A stretch of DNA of 64,000 nt, from assembly GCA_963742725.1 (NCBI GenBank), contig CAVUMX010000003.1, positions 1,984,001 to 2,048,000 on the forward strand, given 5' to 3'. How positions within the stretch are numbered: the first letter of the stretch is position 1; each line of letters starts with the position of its first letter. Position numbers and translations under genes: made by a program. Shown piece after piece: positions 50,396-58,759 of this stretch. The DNA comes from CAVVAL01 sp963742725. Its GTDB lineage: Bacteria > Actinomycetota > Actinomycetes > Mycobacteriales > Cryptosporangiaceae. The notes beneath the pieces are model-generated. The model worked only from the letters and a program-made list of their open reading frames with translations. It was not told the DNA's origin and searched no databases.

Positions 50396-51151
50396 TCACA
50401 TCTGACAATCAATGCCGGCTGCCGGCGACGTGCGGAGCGGCGCCGACCAGGCATCGTAGTCCATCGCCGGGATCGTGCCCATCTGCTGCAGGCGCGCCAG
50501 CAAGCGGACGGCGAAGAAGATCAGGCTTCGCTTTTCGGCTACCGTCGTGGTGGCTATGGTGCGATCGGCCGGCACCTCCCAGGCGCCGGCCGCCACCACA
50601 CACCCCAGATCGAGCCTGCGCGGGCCGTCGGTCACCAGGTGGCCCGCGAACGTCTCACCGAACGGCGGCGTCCAACCGCTGCGGGTCGTTAGCAGGCCAG
50701 AGAGGATCTCCGGTGGGGCCTTGGGCGTCGCGATTGTGCCGCCGGCGTGCACGATCGACGCAGACGTGCGGTGGAGGGAACGGACGCTCGCGGCCTTGTC
50801 GCTGGCGTACGTGAGGTAGCCCTTGTCGATGCTGGGTTTGCATTCGAAGACGGCATAGACGCTCTCGGCCGGGACATAGGTAACGCCGCCCTGTTTGAAG
50901 ACCAGCGGACTGAAATGACGGTCATGGATGACCAGGTCGATGGCGTGGCTCTCGCCCCCGTGACAGTCCACGACGGTGGCCTGGCTGACCTGGTATCTGG
51001 CCGGCAGCAGCCCCGTGAGCAGCTCGCTCCATGCGCCCTCGCTGATGTCGCCCTTGTTGTCGGGGTGGCTCAGAGCCTCCGCGCCACGAAGCGCTGCAAG
51101 GAGTTGGTCTTGTTTGATAGCGAAGGCCTTTGCAAGGTCGAATGGGGTCAC
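50396..51151 (-). CDS. DUF6602-like putative PD-(D/E)xK nuclease; candidate CBASS effector
   Basis: A 251-residue protein, last of the CBASS operon. The pattern GDISEGAWSELLTGLLPARYQV, SHAIDLVIHD and SVYAVFECKP matches the DUF6602 family and offers PD-(D/E)xK-type active-site residues: Glu38, Asp72, Glu103 and Lys105. If so it would cut DNA or RNA. The C-terminal half (about 110-251) is unassigned and is where a cyclic-oligonucleotide sensor would have to be. No SAVED, TIR, phospholipase or transmembrane part is visible. GTG 51151 has GGGAG seven bases upstream and begins 14 bp after the JAMM stop. In type II CBASS the effector is usually first or last in the operon, so this gene is the only effector candidate. 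The family assignment is fairly firm; the role is inferred. Confidence 0.7.
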   Translation of the reverse strand: MTPFDLAKAFAIKQDQLLAALRGAEALSHPDNKGDISEGAWSELLTGLLPARYQVSQATVVDCHGGESHAIDLVIHDRHFSPLVFKQGGVTYVPAESVYAVFECKPSIDKGYLTYASDKAASVRSLHRTSASIVHAGGTIATPKAPPEILSGLLTTRSGWTPPFGETFAGHLVTDGPRRLDLGCVVAAGAWEVPADRTIATTTVAEKRSLIFFAVRLLARLQQMGTIPAMDYDAWSAPLRTSPAAGIDCQM

Positions 51152-51165
51152 GGTGCGGCTCCCAG

Positions 51166-51663
51166 TTAGTGCTTGATGGACTGATGGACTGATGTGAGAG
51201 CCGCGACTGTGGTCAGCCGGCCGCGGTGAGCGAGACGTGTGTCGATGCGTCCCCTGCGACGGGCGACGGCGAGCACAAGGGCGTCATCGAACTGACGAGA
51301 CACGCGGCGGATCGCGCGCAAGTCCTGCGGGGACGGCCCGATGTCAGCGTGATGGCTGTGCCACTCGCCGACGTATCCGACGTGCGCAGGGTAGGTGCGC
51401 CGGACGAGCTCGAGGGCACGGGTAGCGCTGAACTCGTCGCGGGTCCAGCGGTTGAGTCCGGCCGCAGGATCGGGGACTTCGATGACGGCGCCGACCACAG
51501 GCACCGCGTTCTGCCACCATCCCAGCAACAGTCCACCAGTCTCCTTCGGGTGAGCTAGCTCGGACAGCACGTGGAGCTCGGTCTCGATCCCGTCGTCGAG
51601 GAGCAGGCCGCAGCGATGCACAGCGCGGATCGGCCTGTACCACCAGTGCTCGTCAGCGCTCAC
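51166..51663 (-). CDS. JAMM/MPN+ isopeptidase, Cap3-like (CBASS)
   Basis: A 165-residue JAB-fold metalloprotease. The zinc motif is complete: Glu41 in ELAHPKETGGLLLGWW and His102-Ser-His104 plus Ser111 and Asp114 in GEWHSHHADIGPSPQD. In type II CBASS, Cap3 removes the nucleotidyltransferase from targets joined to it by Cap2. GTG 51663 has GGGAGG nine bases upstream and overlaps the end of the E2-E1 gene by 11 bp, so translation is coupled. The open frame upstream to 51930 is a shadow of the E2-E1 gene. Its length and position are as expected for Cap3. Confidence 0.88.
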   Translation of the reverse strand: MSADEHWWYRPIRAVHRCGLLLDDGIETELHVLSELAHPKETGGLLLGWWQNAVPVVGAVIEVPDPAAGLNRWTRDEFSATRALELVRRTYPAHVGYVGEWHSHHADIGPSPQDLRAIRRVSRQFDDALVLAVARRRGRIDTRLAHRGRLTTVAALTSVHQSIKH

Positions 51664-53377
51664 GTCGCCGAACCTCCCGCTGACCCGACCTGCGCGACCG
51701 CGATCGCAGGGGCTGCTCGTCGACCGGGGTGGCGCTCGGGTCGTCCCCGTCCAGGGCTTCCGTCTCCGAGACGTCCTTGTCCGATCTGTCGGCCGACGAA
51801 GAACCCTGACCGGCAACGGAGCCGACGTGTGTCGGTGCTGCGGCGCGTGGCCTGACGGGTCCGAGTCGCTGGTAGGGGCCGTCCGGCTGGACGGCCAGAA
51901 CCTCGACGTGCGAGGCGTTGCTCGCGACACCGGTAAGAACCGCGACGGCTGTGCGCACGGCGAGGGCGGCAGCGGTGACCACCGCGTGCGGCGGCGTGAG
52001 GCTCACGGCATCCCCGCAGCCGCGCTCGCGCATCCGCACGGCGCCAGGAAGAACTGGCACGCTCGGGGCGTGACTCTCGCCGAATTGCAGCGGGAAGCGG
52101 TCGACGCGGACGATGCCGCCCTCACGCTGCAGGCAGACCTTGACCAGCGCTGCACCCACGTCGAGAGCCGCCATCTGCAGCAGCGCTGCTGCGCGCTGGT
52201 CGCCGGTGGCGTCGATGACCAGGCTGTGACCGCTCACCAGGTTGCTCGCCTGTTGCGCCGTCGTCATCAGGGCCAACTCCACGCTCACGCCCTCGACTGG
52301 CAGACCGGTCGCAGCCAGGCACGCCCGCACGGCTTCGGTCTTGAACGCACCGACGTAGCGGTCCCCGGCCAGGTGGCGCACGACGTTGCCCGGACGCAGT
52401 CTCTGGTGGTCGATGAGCCGAAGCCGTCGCACACCGGAGCGCAACAGCAGGTCGGCGACGTAGGACCCGACCGCGCCGCAGCCGACAACCGCGATGCGGA
52501 CGCGGGCGAGCGAGGCTGCGGCCGTACCTGAGCGCAGCTCCCGGGAGGCCAGCGACACGTCGGCTGACTCGATCGCGGCGAGGGCGACGCCGCCGGGCAC
52601 CTCCGCACTGGGCCGCAGCGAGAGGGCCAGCACTCCCGGTTGGCCCGAGCGGGTGTATCGAAGGACCGCGACCGTGACGATCCGCAGGCGGACCAGCCGC
52701 TCGAACTTCCGACCCTGGTCGCCGGCAGCCATGAGCAGGTCCGGCCAGCCCAGAACGGGGGAAGACAGTTCGCCAACGTCGAGCAGGTACCCCGCCGGGC
52801 CCGATGTCCGCAGCTCACTGCGGACAGATCGCTTTCGCTTGCCCTTACGTCCAGAACTGGCGCTTGGCCGCGCGGCGGGCTTGAGCCGCCGCACACGAGC
52901 GCCGTCGAAGCGAAGCACACCGGTGCGGCCCTCTAGCTCGTCGGCGTCATAGAGCAAGAACTCCGTGTCGGCCGGCAGGTACCGCTCGAGGTCCGTGGCG
53001 GTGTCGTTGGACCATCCGTCGGCGGAGCGCTCCAGCCAGCCTGCGACTTGATCCAGCAGACGGTCGGCATTTCGCCAAGAGGCTTCGTGCACCTCTACGT
53101 CCCGGCCATATAGGCACAAGGCCCCGGAGAGCTCGACGTGAAACGTCGGTGTCGGGTCGGTCTCGCGTCGCCGTTGCTCGTCGAGGAAAACCTTGGGGGG
53201 CCCGAACGGAAAGGCCTCCCCCATTTCGAGTCGGACCGCGGTGTGCAGCTCGATGCCACCAGTACGCCAGACGACGTCGCCGAACAGCGCCTGCCCGTCG
53301 TCGGTGAAACCGCGTGCGACGAGCGCGTCGCGGATCGCATCGCTCTCGTACGCATGACCAGCCAAGAAGTCGCTCAT
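51653..53377 (-). CDS. E2-E1 ubiquitin-like conjugation fusion, Cap2-like (CBASS)
   Basis: A 574-residue fusion. Residues 1-135 look like an E2-type domain with candidate catalytic Cys88 (SGALCLYGRD). A basic linker around 175-186 follows. The ThiF/E1 adenylation domain starts with VRIAVVGCGAVGSYVADLLLRSG (GxGxxG at 299-304), then LIDHQRLRPGNVVRHLAGDRYVGAFK; Cys454 in RERGCGDAV is a candidate E1 cysteine. A charged C-terminal tail (540-574) is extra. Cap2 primes CD-NTases by conjugating their C-terminus to targets. ATG 53377 is used; TTG 53386 in frame is possible. The gap to the CD-NTase stop is 32 bp. Confidence 0.9.
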   Translation of the reverse strand: MSDFLAGHAYESDAIRDALVARGFTDDGQALFGDVVWRTGGIELHTAVRLEMGEAFPFGPPKVFLDEQRRRETDPTPTFHVELSGALCLYGRDVEVHEASWRNADRLLDQVAGWLERSADGWSNDTATDLERYLPADTEFLLYDADELEGRTGVLRFDGARVRRLKPAARPSASSGRKGKRKRSVRSELRTSGPAGYLLDVGELSSPVLGWPDLLMAAGDQGRKFERLVRLRIVTVAVLRYTRSGQPGVLALSLRPSAEVPGGVALAAIESADVSLASRELRSGTAAASLARVRIAVVGCGAVGSYVADLLLRSGVRRLRLIDHQRLRPGNVVRHLAGDRYVGAFKTEAVRACLAATGLPVEGVSVELALMTTAQQASNLVSGHSLVIDATGDQRAAALLQMAALDVGAALVKVCLQREGGIVRVDRFPLQFGESHAPSVPVLPGAVRMRERGCGDAVSLTPPHAVVTAAALAVRTAVAVLTGVASNASHVEVLAVQPDGPYQRLGPVRPRAAAPTHVGSVAGQGSSSADRSDKDVSETEALDGDDPSATPVDEQPLRSRSRRSGQREVRRRER

Positions 53378-53409
53378 CGGCTGCAACCCGGAGCCGTCTC
53401 GCCGCCGAC

Positions 53410-54438
53410 CTAGGCGTAGGTCTCCCTGCCTGCGGGGACCCGATCAGCTCCAGCCTTGCGACCCGGCACCTCGGCGGCACTGGCGCTCTCGGCGACACTC
53501 GAGCAGTAGCTGGGCAGCTCGAAGACCTGCCCGTCGCCGTTGCTCCCGAGCACCTGCTGCCACAATCGCGCCGAGGCGCACTGCTCGTCGGTCCCCAGCG
53601 CTTCGGCGGCCGTGGCGGCGACGGCGTTAAAGGCGGCGCGGGCGGTCTTGAGCTCCGCGGTCGTCGCTCGCGTGGCGATAGTCTTGCCCGGCATCGTGGG
53701 GTCAGGCAGACCGTCGGCGATGACGTCATCGAAGAGCACCGCCAGTTGAGCGAGCGTCTCGGCGAGGTACGCAGCGACGGTCGTCTGCAGGCTCATCTTG
53801 GTGTCGAAGACGTGGTAGGTCATAAGCTCGAGGAACAGTCCTCCGGGCTGATCTTCGAGCAGGTGGCGCCGGACCTGACGGACGAGCTTGACGGTCGGGA
53901 CGTACATGCCGCGCTCCGTCGATCCTAGGAGGAAGCGCCCGTTCATCGTCGAGGTGATGTCGTTGAGCAGCAGCGGATTGGTCTCCACCCACGTGCCGCG
54001 CTGGCCCTCGGGGTCACGGGAAGGCAGCTGCCAGTGCTGGCCGCACGGCTTGGCGGGTACGACGTCCACCGACAGGTCGAAGTCCGGGAAATCAATCTTG
54101 AAAGACCGGTGCTGCCGGGTGCAGCGCTCGTCGTAGCCCGCGTCCAGCACTCGCTCGAACTCCGTCATCGCCTGCCCGGGCGCGAGCGTCTCTGGCGCCG
54201 TGGTCAAACGGCAGAAGACGTCGACATCCTTGATGCGGCGGATGGAAACGTCACGAGCGTAACTGCCAATGAGCTTGGGCTTAACACCCCAGCCTTCGCA
54301 GAGCTTGGCATCAGCCTGCAGGACCTCTCGGACTTCCGCGTGCGCCAACCTGGCGTTGTGGGCGTCGTCGCCAGGGGTGATTCGCTGTGGCTCCACGTTC
54401 TGCAAAGCCTTCTCGAACAGTGATGCGTGCGTGGCCAT
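53410..54438 (-). CDS. CD-NTase (cGAS/DncV-like nucleotidyltransferase) of CBASS
   Basis: A 342-residue nucleotidyltransferase. The motif GSYAR at 58-62 and metal-binding Asp71 and Asp73 in IKDVDVFCR are followed by a third Asp125 in FDLSVDVVPAK, giving the full catalytic set of the CD-NTase fold. A helical OAS1-C-like domain follows. The last 25 residues (ESASAAEVPGRKAGADRV and on) are flexible and end in TYA, a suitable tail for Cap2 conjugation. These enzymes make cyclic di- or trinucleotides on phage infection. ATG 54438 has AAGGAG six bases upstream. It starts the four-gene operon. Which cyclic nucleotide is made cannot be read from the sequence. Confidence 0.92.
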   Translation of the reverse strand: MATHASLFEKALQNVEPQRITPGDDAHNARLAHAEVREVLQADAKLCEGWGVKPKLIGSYARDVSIRRIKDVDVFCRLTTAPETLAPGQAMTEFERVLDAGYDERCTRQHRSFKIDFPDFDLSVDVVPAKPCGQHWQLPSRDPEGQRGTWVETNPLLLNDITSTMNGRFLLGSTERGMYVPTVKLVRQVRRHLLEDQPGGLFLELMTYHVFDTKMSLQTTVAAYLAETLAQLAVLFDDVIADGLPDPTMPGKTIATRATTAELKTARAAFNAVAATAAEALGTDEQCASARLWQQVLGSNGDGQVFELPSYCSSVAESASAAEVPGRKAGADRVPAGRETYA

Positions 54439-54806
54439 GCCATGCTCCTTCGTCCTGGCCGCCCGCCAACCGATGAGCGGGCGGGTCTTGCCGGGCGTCG
54501 CGCTCGTGGAGCGCGCACCCGCAGGCCGTCCTGGCCACCTGCGAGAAGGAGGTCGAACGGGCGGTGCCCCGGCCCGCTCTCGCGAGCCGGGGCATCGGTC
54601 GAACGGGCCGATCTCGTTCGCCAAGATCGTCTTGCCAAGCTGTCCGGCGGCAATGAATGTCACCGAACTTGGCTCGTGCAGATCAGCGCGACAGCAATTC
54701 GGATTCGCTCGACAGCTGGGGGCACGATCCTTACCCAGAAGCGCGATCCCTGACCGGAACGCTGCCTCCCCGCCATCCTCGTCAGGGGTAAAGAAGTTAC
54801 CGAGCG
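54439..54806. other. Gap between nrdJ and the CBASS operon
   Basis: This 368-bp interval holds the promoter of the CBASS operon and the 3' side of nrdJ. It is A+T-richer than the average gap. No supported ORF, tRNA or integrase is present; reading frames across it lack ribosome-binding sites. The operon is thus inserted between core genes without an obvious integration signature. Confidence 0.6.
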
Positions 54807-57662
54807 TCAGCTGCAGCCGCTGGTGCTGCCGCAGCCCTCGCACACGTAGCAGCTCCCTGCCGGACGCATCTTGGTGCCGCATGTGAAGCACAGCGGCGCG
54901 TCAGCGGCCTTGCCCTGGACGAGTTCCAGCAGCTCCGTGGACGAGTGCGCCTGCTTCGGCGCCTCCCGCACGGCCTCGACCTTCTTCTCGACCTGCGCCT
55001 CCGTCGGCGCCGAACCGCGCAGGGCTTCCAGGTCGACCGACGCCCCGGACTCTTCGGCGTCGAGCTGGCCGGCGCGTTCCGCGGCGGTGAAGATGCCCAG
55101 TTCGGCCCGCTTGTCGTACGGCAGGAAGTCGAGCGCGAGCCGGCGGAAGATGTAGTCGAGCATGGAACTGGCGATCCGGATGTCCGGGTCGTCGGTCATG
55201 CCGGCCGGCTCGAACCGCATGTTCGTGAACTTCGCGACGTACGTGTCGAGCGGCACGCCGTACTGGAGGCCTATCGAGATGGCCACCGAGAACGCGTCCA
55301 TGATGCCGGCGAGGGTCGACCCCTGCTTGCTCATCTTGAGGAAGACCTCGCCGAGGCCGTCGTCCGGGTAGGACGACGCCGTCATGTAGCCCTCGGCGCC
55401 CGCGACGGAGAATGACGTGGTCGTGCTCGGCCGCGACTTCGGCAGCCGCTTGCGGATCGGCCGGTACTCGACCAGCGTCTCCGGCTCGGCCTTGGCCTCC
55501 CCGACCTTCTTGCCGCCGGCCGACAGGGGCTGCCCGACCTTGCAGTTGTCCCGGTACACGGCGAGCGCCTTGAGCCCGAGCTTCCAGCCCTCGGCGTACA
55601 CGTGCTCGATGTCCTCGACCGTCGCCGACTCCGGCAGGTTGACGGTCTTGGAGATCGCGCCGGAGATGAACGGCTGCACCGCGGCCATCATCCGGACGTG
55701 GCCCATCGGCCTGATCGACCGCTCGCCCATCGCGCAGTCGAACACCTCGTAGTGCTCGGGCTTGAGGCCCGGCGCGTCGACGACGTGACCGTGGTCGGCG
55801 ATGAACTCGACGATCGCCTCGACCTGCTCCTCCTGGTAGCCGAGGGAGCGCAGCGCGCGGGGCACGGTCTGGTTGACGATCTGCATCGAACCGCCGCCGA
55901 CGAGCTTCTTGAACTTGACCAGCGCCAGGTCAGGCTCGATGCCGGTGGTGTCGCAGTCCATCATCAGGCCGATCGTGCCCGTGGGCGCGAGCACGCTGGC
56001 CTGCGCGTTACGCCAGCCGTTCTTCTCGCCGACCTTGAGGCACTCCTGCCACTGCCTGGTCGCCTCGCGCAGGATCAGGTGGTCATCGGCGCCGACCACC
56101 CGGACGGCGTCGTTCGCCGCGGCGTGCTTGCGCATGACCCGCTTGTGCGCCTCGATGTTGCGGGCGTACCCGTCGTACGGGCCGACGATGCCGGCCAGCT
56201 CGGCGGAGCGGCGGTACGCGGTGCCGTTCATCAGCGACGTGATCGCCGCGGCCAGCGCCCGGCCGCCGTCCGAGTCGTAGGCGTGCGCGGTGGCCATGAG
56301 CAGCGCGCCGAGGTTGGCGTAGCCGATGCCGAGCTGCCGGTACGCGCGGGTGGTCTCGCCGATCGCCTCGGTGGGGAAGTCCGCGAAGCAGATCGAGATG
56401 TCCATCGCGGTGATGACCAGCTCGACGGCCTTGACGAACCTGGGCGCGTCGAACGTGCCGTCCGCCTTGAGGAACTTGAGCAGGTTCAGCGACGCGAGGT
56501 TGCAGGACGAGTTGTCCAGGCTCATGTACTCCGAGCACGGGTTGGACGCGGTGATCCGCCCGGTCTCGGGGTTGGTGTGCCAGTCGTTGATCGTGTCGTC
56601 GTACTGGATGCCCGGGTCGGCGCACTCCCACGCGGCCTTGGCCATCTTCCGGAACAGCGACCGGGCGTCGACGGTGTCGATGACCTGGCCGTCGAGGCGG
56701 CCACGCAGCCCGAACTCGGCACCTTCCTCGACCGCCTTCATGAACTCGTCCGAGACCCGGACCGAGTTGTTGGCGTTCTGGTACTGGACGCTGGTGATGT
56801 CCTTGCCGCCGAGGTCCATGTCGAACCCGGCGTCGCGCAGGACACGGATCTTGTCCTCCTCGCGCGCCTTGAGGTCGATGAACTCCTCGATGTCGGGGTG
56901 GTCGACGTCGAGCACGACCATCTTCGCCGCGCGGCGGGTCGCGCCGCCGGACTTGATCGTCCCGGCGGACGCGTCGGCGCCGCGCATGAAGCTGACCGGG
57001 CCCGACGCGGTGCCGCCGGAGGAGAGCAGCTCCTTGGACGAACGGATGCGGGAGAGGTTCAGGCCGGCGCCGGAGCCGCCCTTGAAGATGAACCCCTCCT
57101 CCTTGTACCAGTTGAGGATCGAGTCCATCGAGTCGTCGACCGACAGGATGAAGCAGGCGCTGACCTGCTGCGGCGCCGTGGTGCCGACGTTGAACCAGAC
57201 CGGCGAGTTGAAGCTGAACACCTGGTGCAACAGCATGTACGTCAGCTCGTGCTCGAAGATGTCGGCGTCCGCCGGCGAGGCGAAGTAGCCGTTCTCGCGG
57301 CCCGCCTTGACGTAGGTGAGCACGACCCGGTCGATGAGCTGGCGCAGGCTGTGCTCGCGCTGCGGCGTGCCGACGGCGCCGCGGAAGTACTTGGTGGTGA
57401 CGATGTTCGCCGCGTTGACGGACCAGAAGTCGGGGTACTCGACGCCGCGCTGTTCGAAGTTGACCGAACCGTCCCGCCAGTTCGTCATCACGACGTCGCG
57501 ACGTTCCCAGGTGACCTCGTCGTAGGGATGCACGCCTTCGGTGGTGTAGACCCGACCGATGGTGAGGCCCTTTCCGGCCTTACCCGCGCCCCCCGCGCCC
57601 TTGGACTCCCGGCCACGCGCGCCGCCACCTGCACCGCGTGAGGTGCCGACCGCTTCGGTCAT
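54807..57662 (-). CDS. nrdJ: Vitamin-B12-dependent ribonucleotide reductase (class II)
   Basis: A 951-residue class II reductase. It contains the active-site segment QQVSACFILSVDDSMDSILNW, NPCSEYMSLDNSSCNLASLN, and a C-terminal zinc-ribbon-like Cys set (CFTCGTKMRPAGSCYVCEGCGSTSGC). It makes deoxyribonucleotides with adenosylcobalamin, independent of oxygen. ATG 57662 follows an AGGGGG site; earlier ATGs in frame lack one. nrdR, its regulator, is upstream on the same strand 123 bp away, the classic nrdR-nrdJ pair of actinobacteria. Confidence 0.96.
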   Translation of the reverse strand: MTEAVGTSRGAGGGARGRESKGAGGAGKAGKGLTIGRVYTTEGVHPYDEVTWERRDVVMTNWRDGSVNFEQRGVEYPDFWSVNAANIVTTKYFRGAVGTPQREHSLRQLIDRVVLTYVKAGRENGYFASPADADIFEHELTYMLLHQVFSFNSPVWFNVGTTAPQQVSACFILSVDDSMDSILNWYKEEGFIFKGGSGAGLNLSRIRSSKELLSSGGTASGPVSFMRGADASAGTIKSGGATRRAAKMVVLDVDHPDIEEFIDLKAREEDKIRVLRDAGFDMDLGGKDITSVQYQNANNSVRVSDEFMKAVEEGAEFGLRGRLDGQVIDTVDARSLFRKMAKAAWECADPGIQYDDTINDWHTNPETGRITASNPCSEYMSLDNSSCNLASLNLLKFLKADGTFDAPRFVKAVELVITAMDISICFADFPTEAIGETTRAYRQLGIGYANLGALLMATAHAYDSDGGRALAAAITSLMNGTAYRRSAELAGIVGPYDGYARNIEAHKRVMRKHAAANDAVRVVGADDHLILREATRQWQECLKVGEKNGWRNAQASVLAPTGTIGLMMDCDTTGIEPDLALVKFKKLVGGGSMQIVNQTVPRALRSLGYQEEQVEAIVEFIADHGHVVDAPGLKPEHYEVFDCAMGERSIRPMGHVRMMAAVQPFISGAISKTVNLPESATVEDIEHVYAEGWKLGLKALAVYRDNCKVGQPLSAGGKKVGEAKAEPETLVEYRPIRKRLPKSRPSTTTSFSVAGAEGYMTASSYPDDGLGEVFLKMSKQGSTLAGIMDAFSVAISIGLQYGVPLDTYVAKFTNMRFEPAGMTDDPDIRIASSMLDYIFRRLALDFLPYDKRAELGIFTAAERAGQLDAEESGASVDLEALRGSAPTEAQVEKKVEAVREAPKQAHSSTELLELVQGKAADAPLCFTCGTKMRPAGSCYVCEGCGSTSGCS

Positions 57663-57785
57663 GACGTCCCCCTGCCTTCCGTTGCTCATCGTTGATACGG
57701 GTGCGCACACCCGAGTGCTCTCGTGCTCTGTGGTGTTGATGTGAGCGCAGGCCCCACCCCGGGCCGGCTCGGATCCGACGCGCTG

Positions 57786-58328
57786 CTAGCTCGTGGCCGC
57801 GGCGTCGATCAGGTCGGCGCCCGGCGGCGAGAGGTCGCCCGCGGCGACCGGACCGTCGTCGCGCTTGGCCGCCGCGTCGGACTGCTGTGCGGCGCGCAGC
57901 GTGGCGATCTCGGCCTCGAAATCCGCCAGCGAGGTGAACGAGCGGTACACGCTGGCGAACCGCATGTACGCGACCTCGTCGAGTTCCCGGAGCGGACCGA
58001 GGATCGCCAGGCCGACATCGTGCGCGGCGACCTCCGAACAGCCGGTGGCGCGGATCGACTCCTCCACCTGCTGGGCGAGGACCGCCAGCGCGTCGTCGCT
58101 GACCGGCCGGCCCTGGCAGGCCCGCCGTACGCCGGCGACCACCTTGGTGCGGCTGAACGGCTCGCTCACGCCGCTGCGCTTGACGACCGCGAGGACGGCC
58201 TCTTCGACCGTCGTGAACCGGCGGCCGCATTCCTGGCACGCGCGGCGCCTGCGGATGACCTGACCCTCTTCGGCCTCACGCGAGTCGACCACCCGCGAGT
58301 CGGGGTGCCGGCAGTGTGGACACCGCAT
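57786..58328 (-). CDS. nrdR: Transcriptional repressor NrdR
   Basis: A 180-residue NrdR: zinc ribbon MRCPHCRHPDSRVVDSREA...RRACQECGRRFTT (four Cys), then the ATP-cone domain (VVKRSGVSEPFSRTKVVAGVRRACQGRPV). It represses ribonucleotide reductase genes when dATP is high. An extended C-terminus (about 30 residues) goes beyond the usual 150. It precedes nrdJ and carries a NrdR-box-like sequence upstream, so autoregulation is likely. Confidence 0.95.
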   Translation of the reverse strand: MRCPHCRHPDSRVVDSREAEEGQVIRRRRACQECGRRFTTVEEAVLAVVKRSGVSEPFSRTKVVAGVRRACQGRPVSDDALAVLAQQVEESIRATGCSEVAAHDVGLAILGPLRELDEVAYMRFASVYRSFTSLADFEAEIATLRAAQQSDAAAKRDDGPVAAGDLSPPGADLIDAAATS

Positions 58329-58752
58329 GGCGCTCCCCCTTCCTGACCGCTGTAGGCGCCCCGCCAGACGCCTGGGCTGTGCATGAACCTGGGTAGAACC
58401 TGTGCATCACCCTGTGGGTAACGACCCCAACCTGTGGATGACTTACAGGCCTGTAACTACTACATCTAGGGGTTGAACCTATGCCGATGCCCAGCAAACT
58501 GCAAGCACCAACGGCGCGTTTTCTGTTTCTCCAGGTCGCCTCGGCGCGTCGCACCGAACCGCCCCCAGCGGCCCGTCACGGACGGCAACTACCCCCGGAC
58601 CGCCCGTCGAAAACCCGCTGCCGCGCGCCTCCGAAAATGCCCCCGCACGCCTGCAAAACCGCTCCGCGCGCCTCCGGAACTGCTCCCGCGCGCCGCCGAC
58701 GCCGCACCCGCCGACACCGCACCCGCGCACCGCTGACACCTTCCCGCGCGCG
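58329..58752. other. nrdR leader and low-complexity gap
   Basis: This 424-bp region holds the nrdR promoter and operators near 58413-58472. The part from about 58500 to 58752 is a C-rich degenerate repeat of GCGCGCCTCC-type blocks with no gene. Confidence 0.7.
58413..58472. promoter_or_regulatory. NrdR box, palindrome and DnaA-box-like sites upstream of nrdR
   Basis: On the minus strand CCCCTAGATGTAGTAG (58457-58472) matches the NrdR-box consensus at about 10 of 16 positions, including the CTA-AT-TAGT core. TTACAGGCCTGTAA (58443-58456) is a perfect 14-bp palindrome. TCATCCACA (58433-58441) and TTACCCACA (58413-58421) are DnaA-box-like. All fall 85-145 bp before the nrdR start. Confidence 0.6.
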
Positions 58753-58759
58753 TCAGCGG
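58730..58759 (-). terminator. Hairpin terminator of the LysM gene
   Basis: CCGCTGAC (58730-58737) pairs perfectly with GTCAGCGG (58752-58759), loop 14 nt. It covers the stop codon at 58753. Confidence 0.6.

Noticed and set aside
54439..54806. Small ORFs in the CBASS-nrdJ gap as a hidden effector
   Set aside because: Frames across the gap (such as 54427-54753) have no ribosome-binding site, no homology and no membrane segment.
55602..57641. 679-codon plus-strand frame opposite nrdJ
   Set aside because: Low-complexity Asp/Val/Arg-rich sequence; nrdJ on the other strand is unambiguous.
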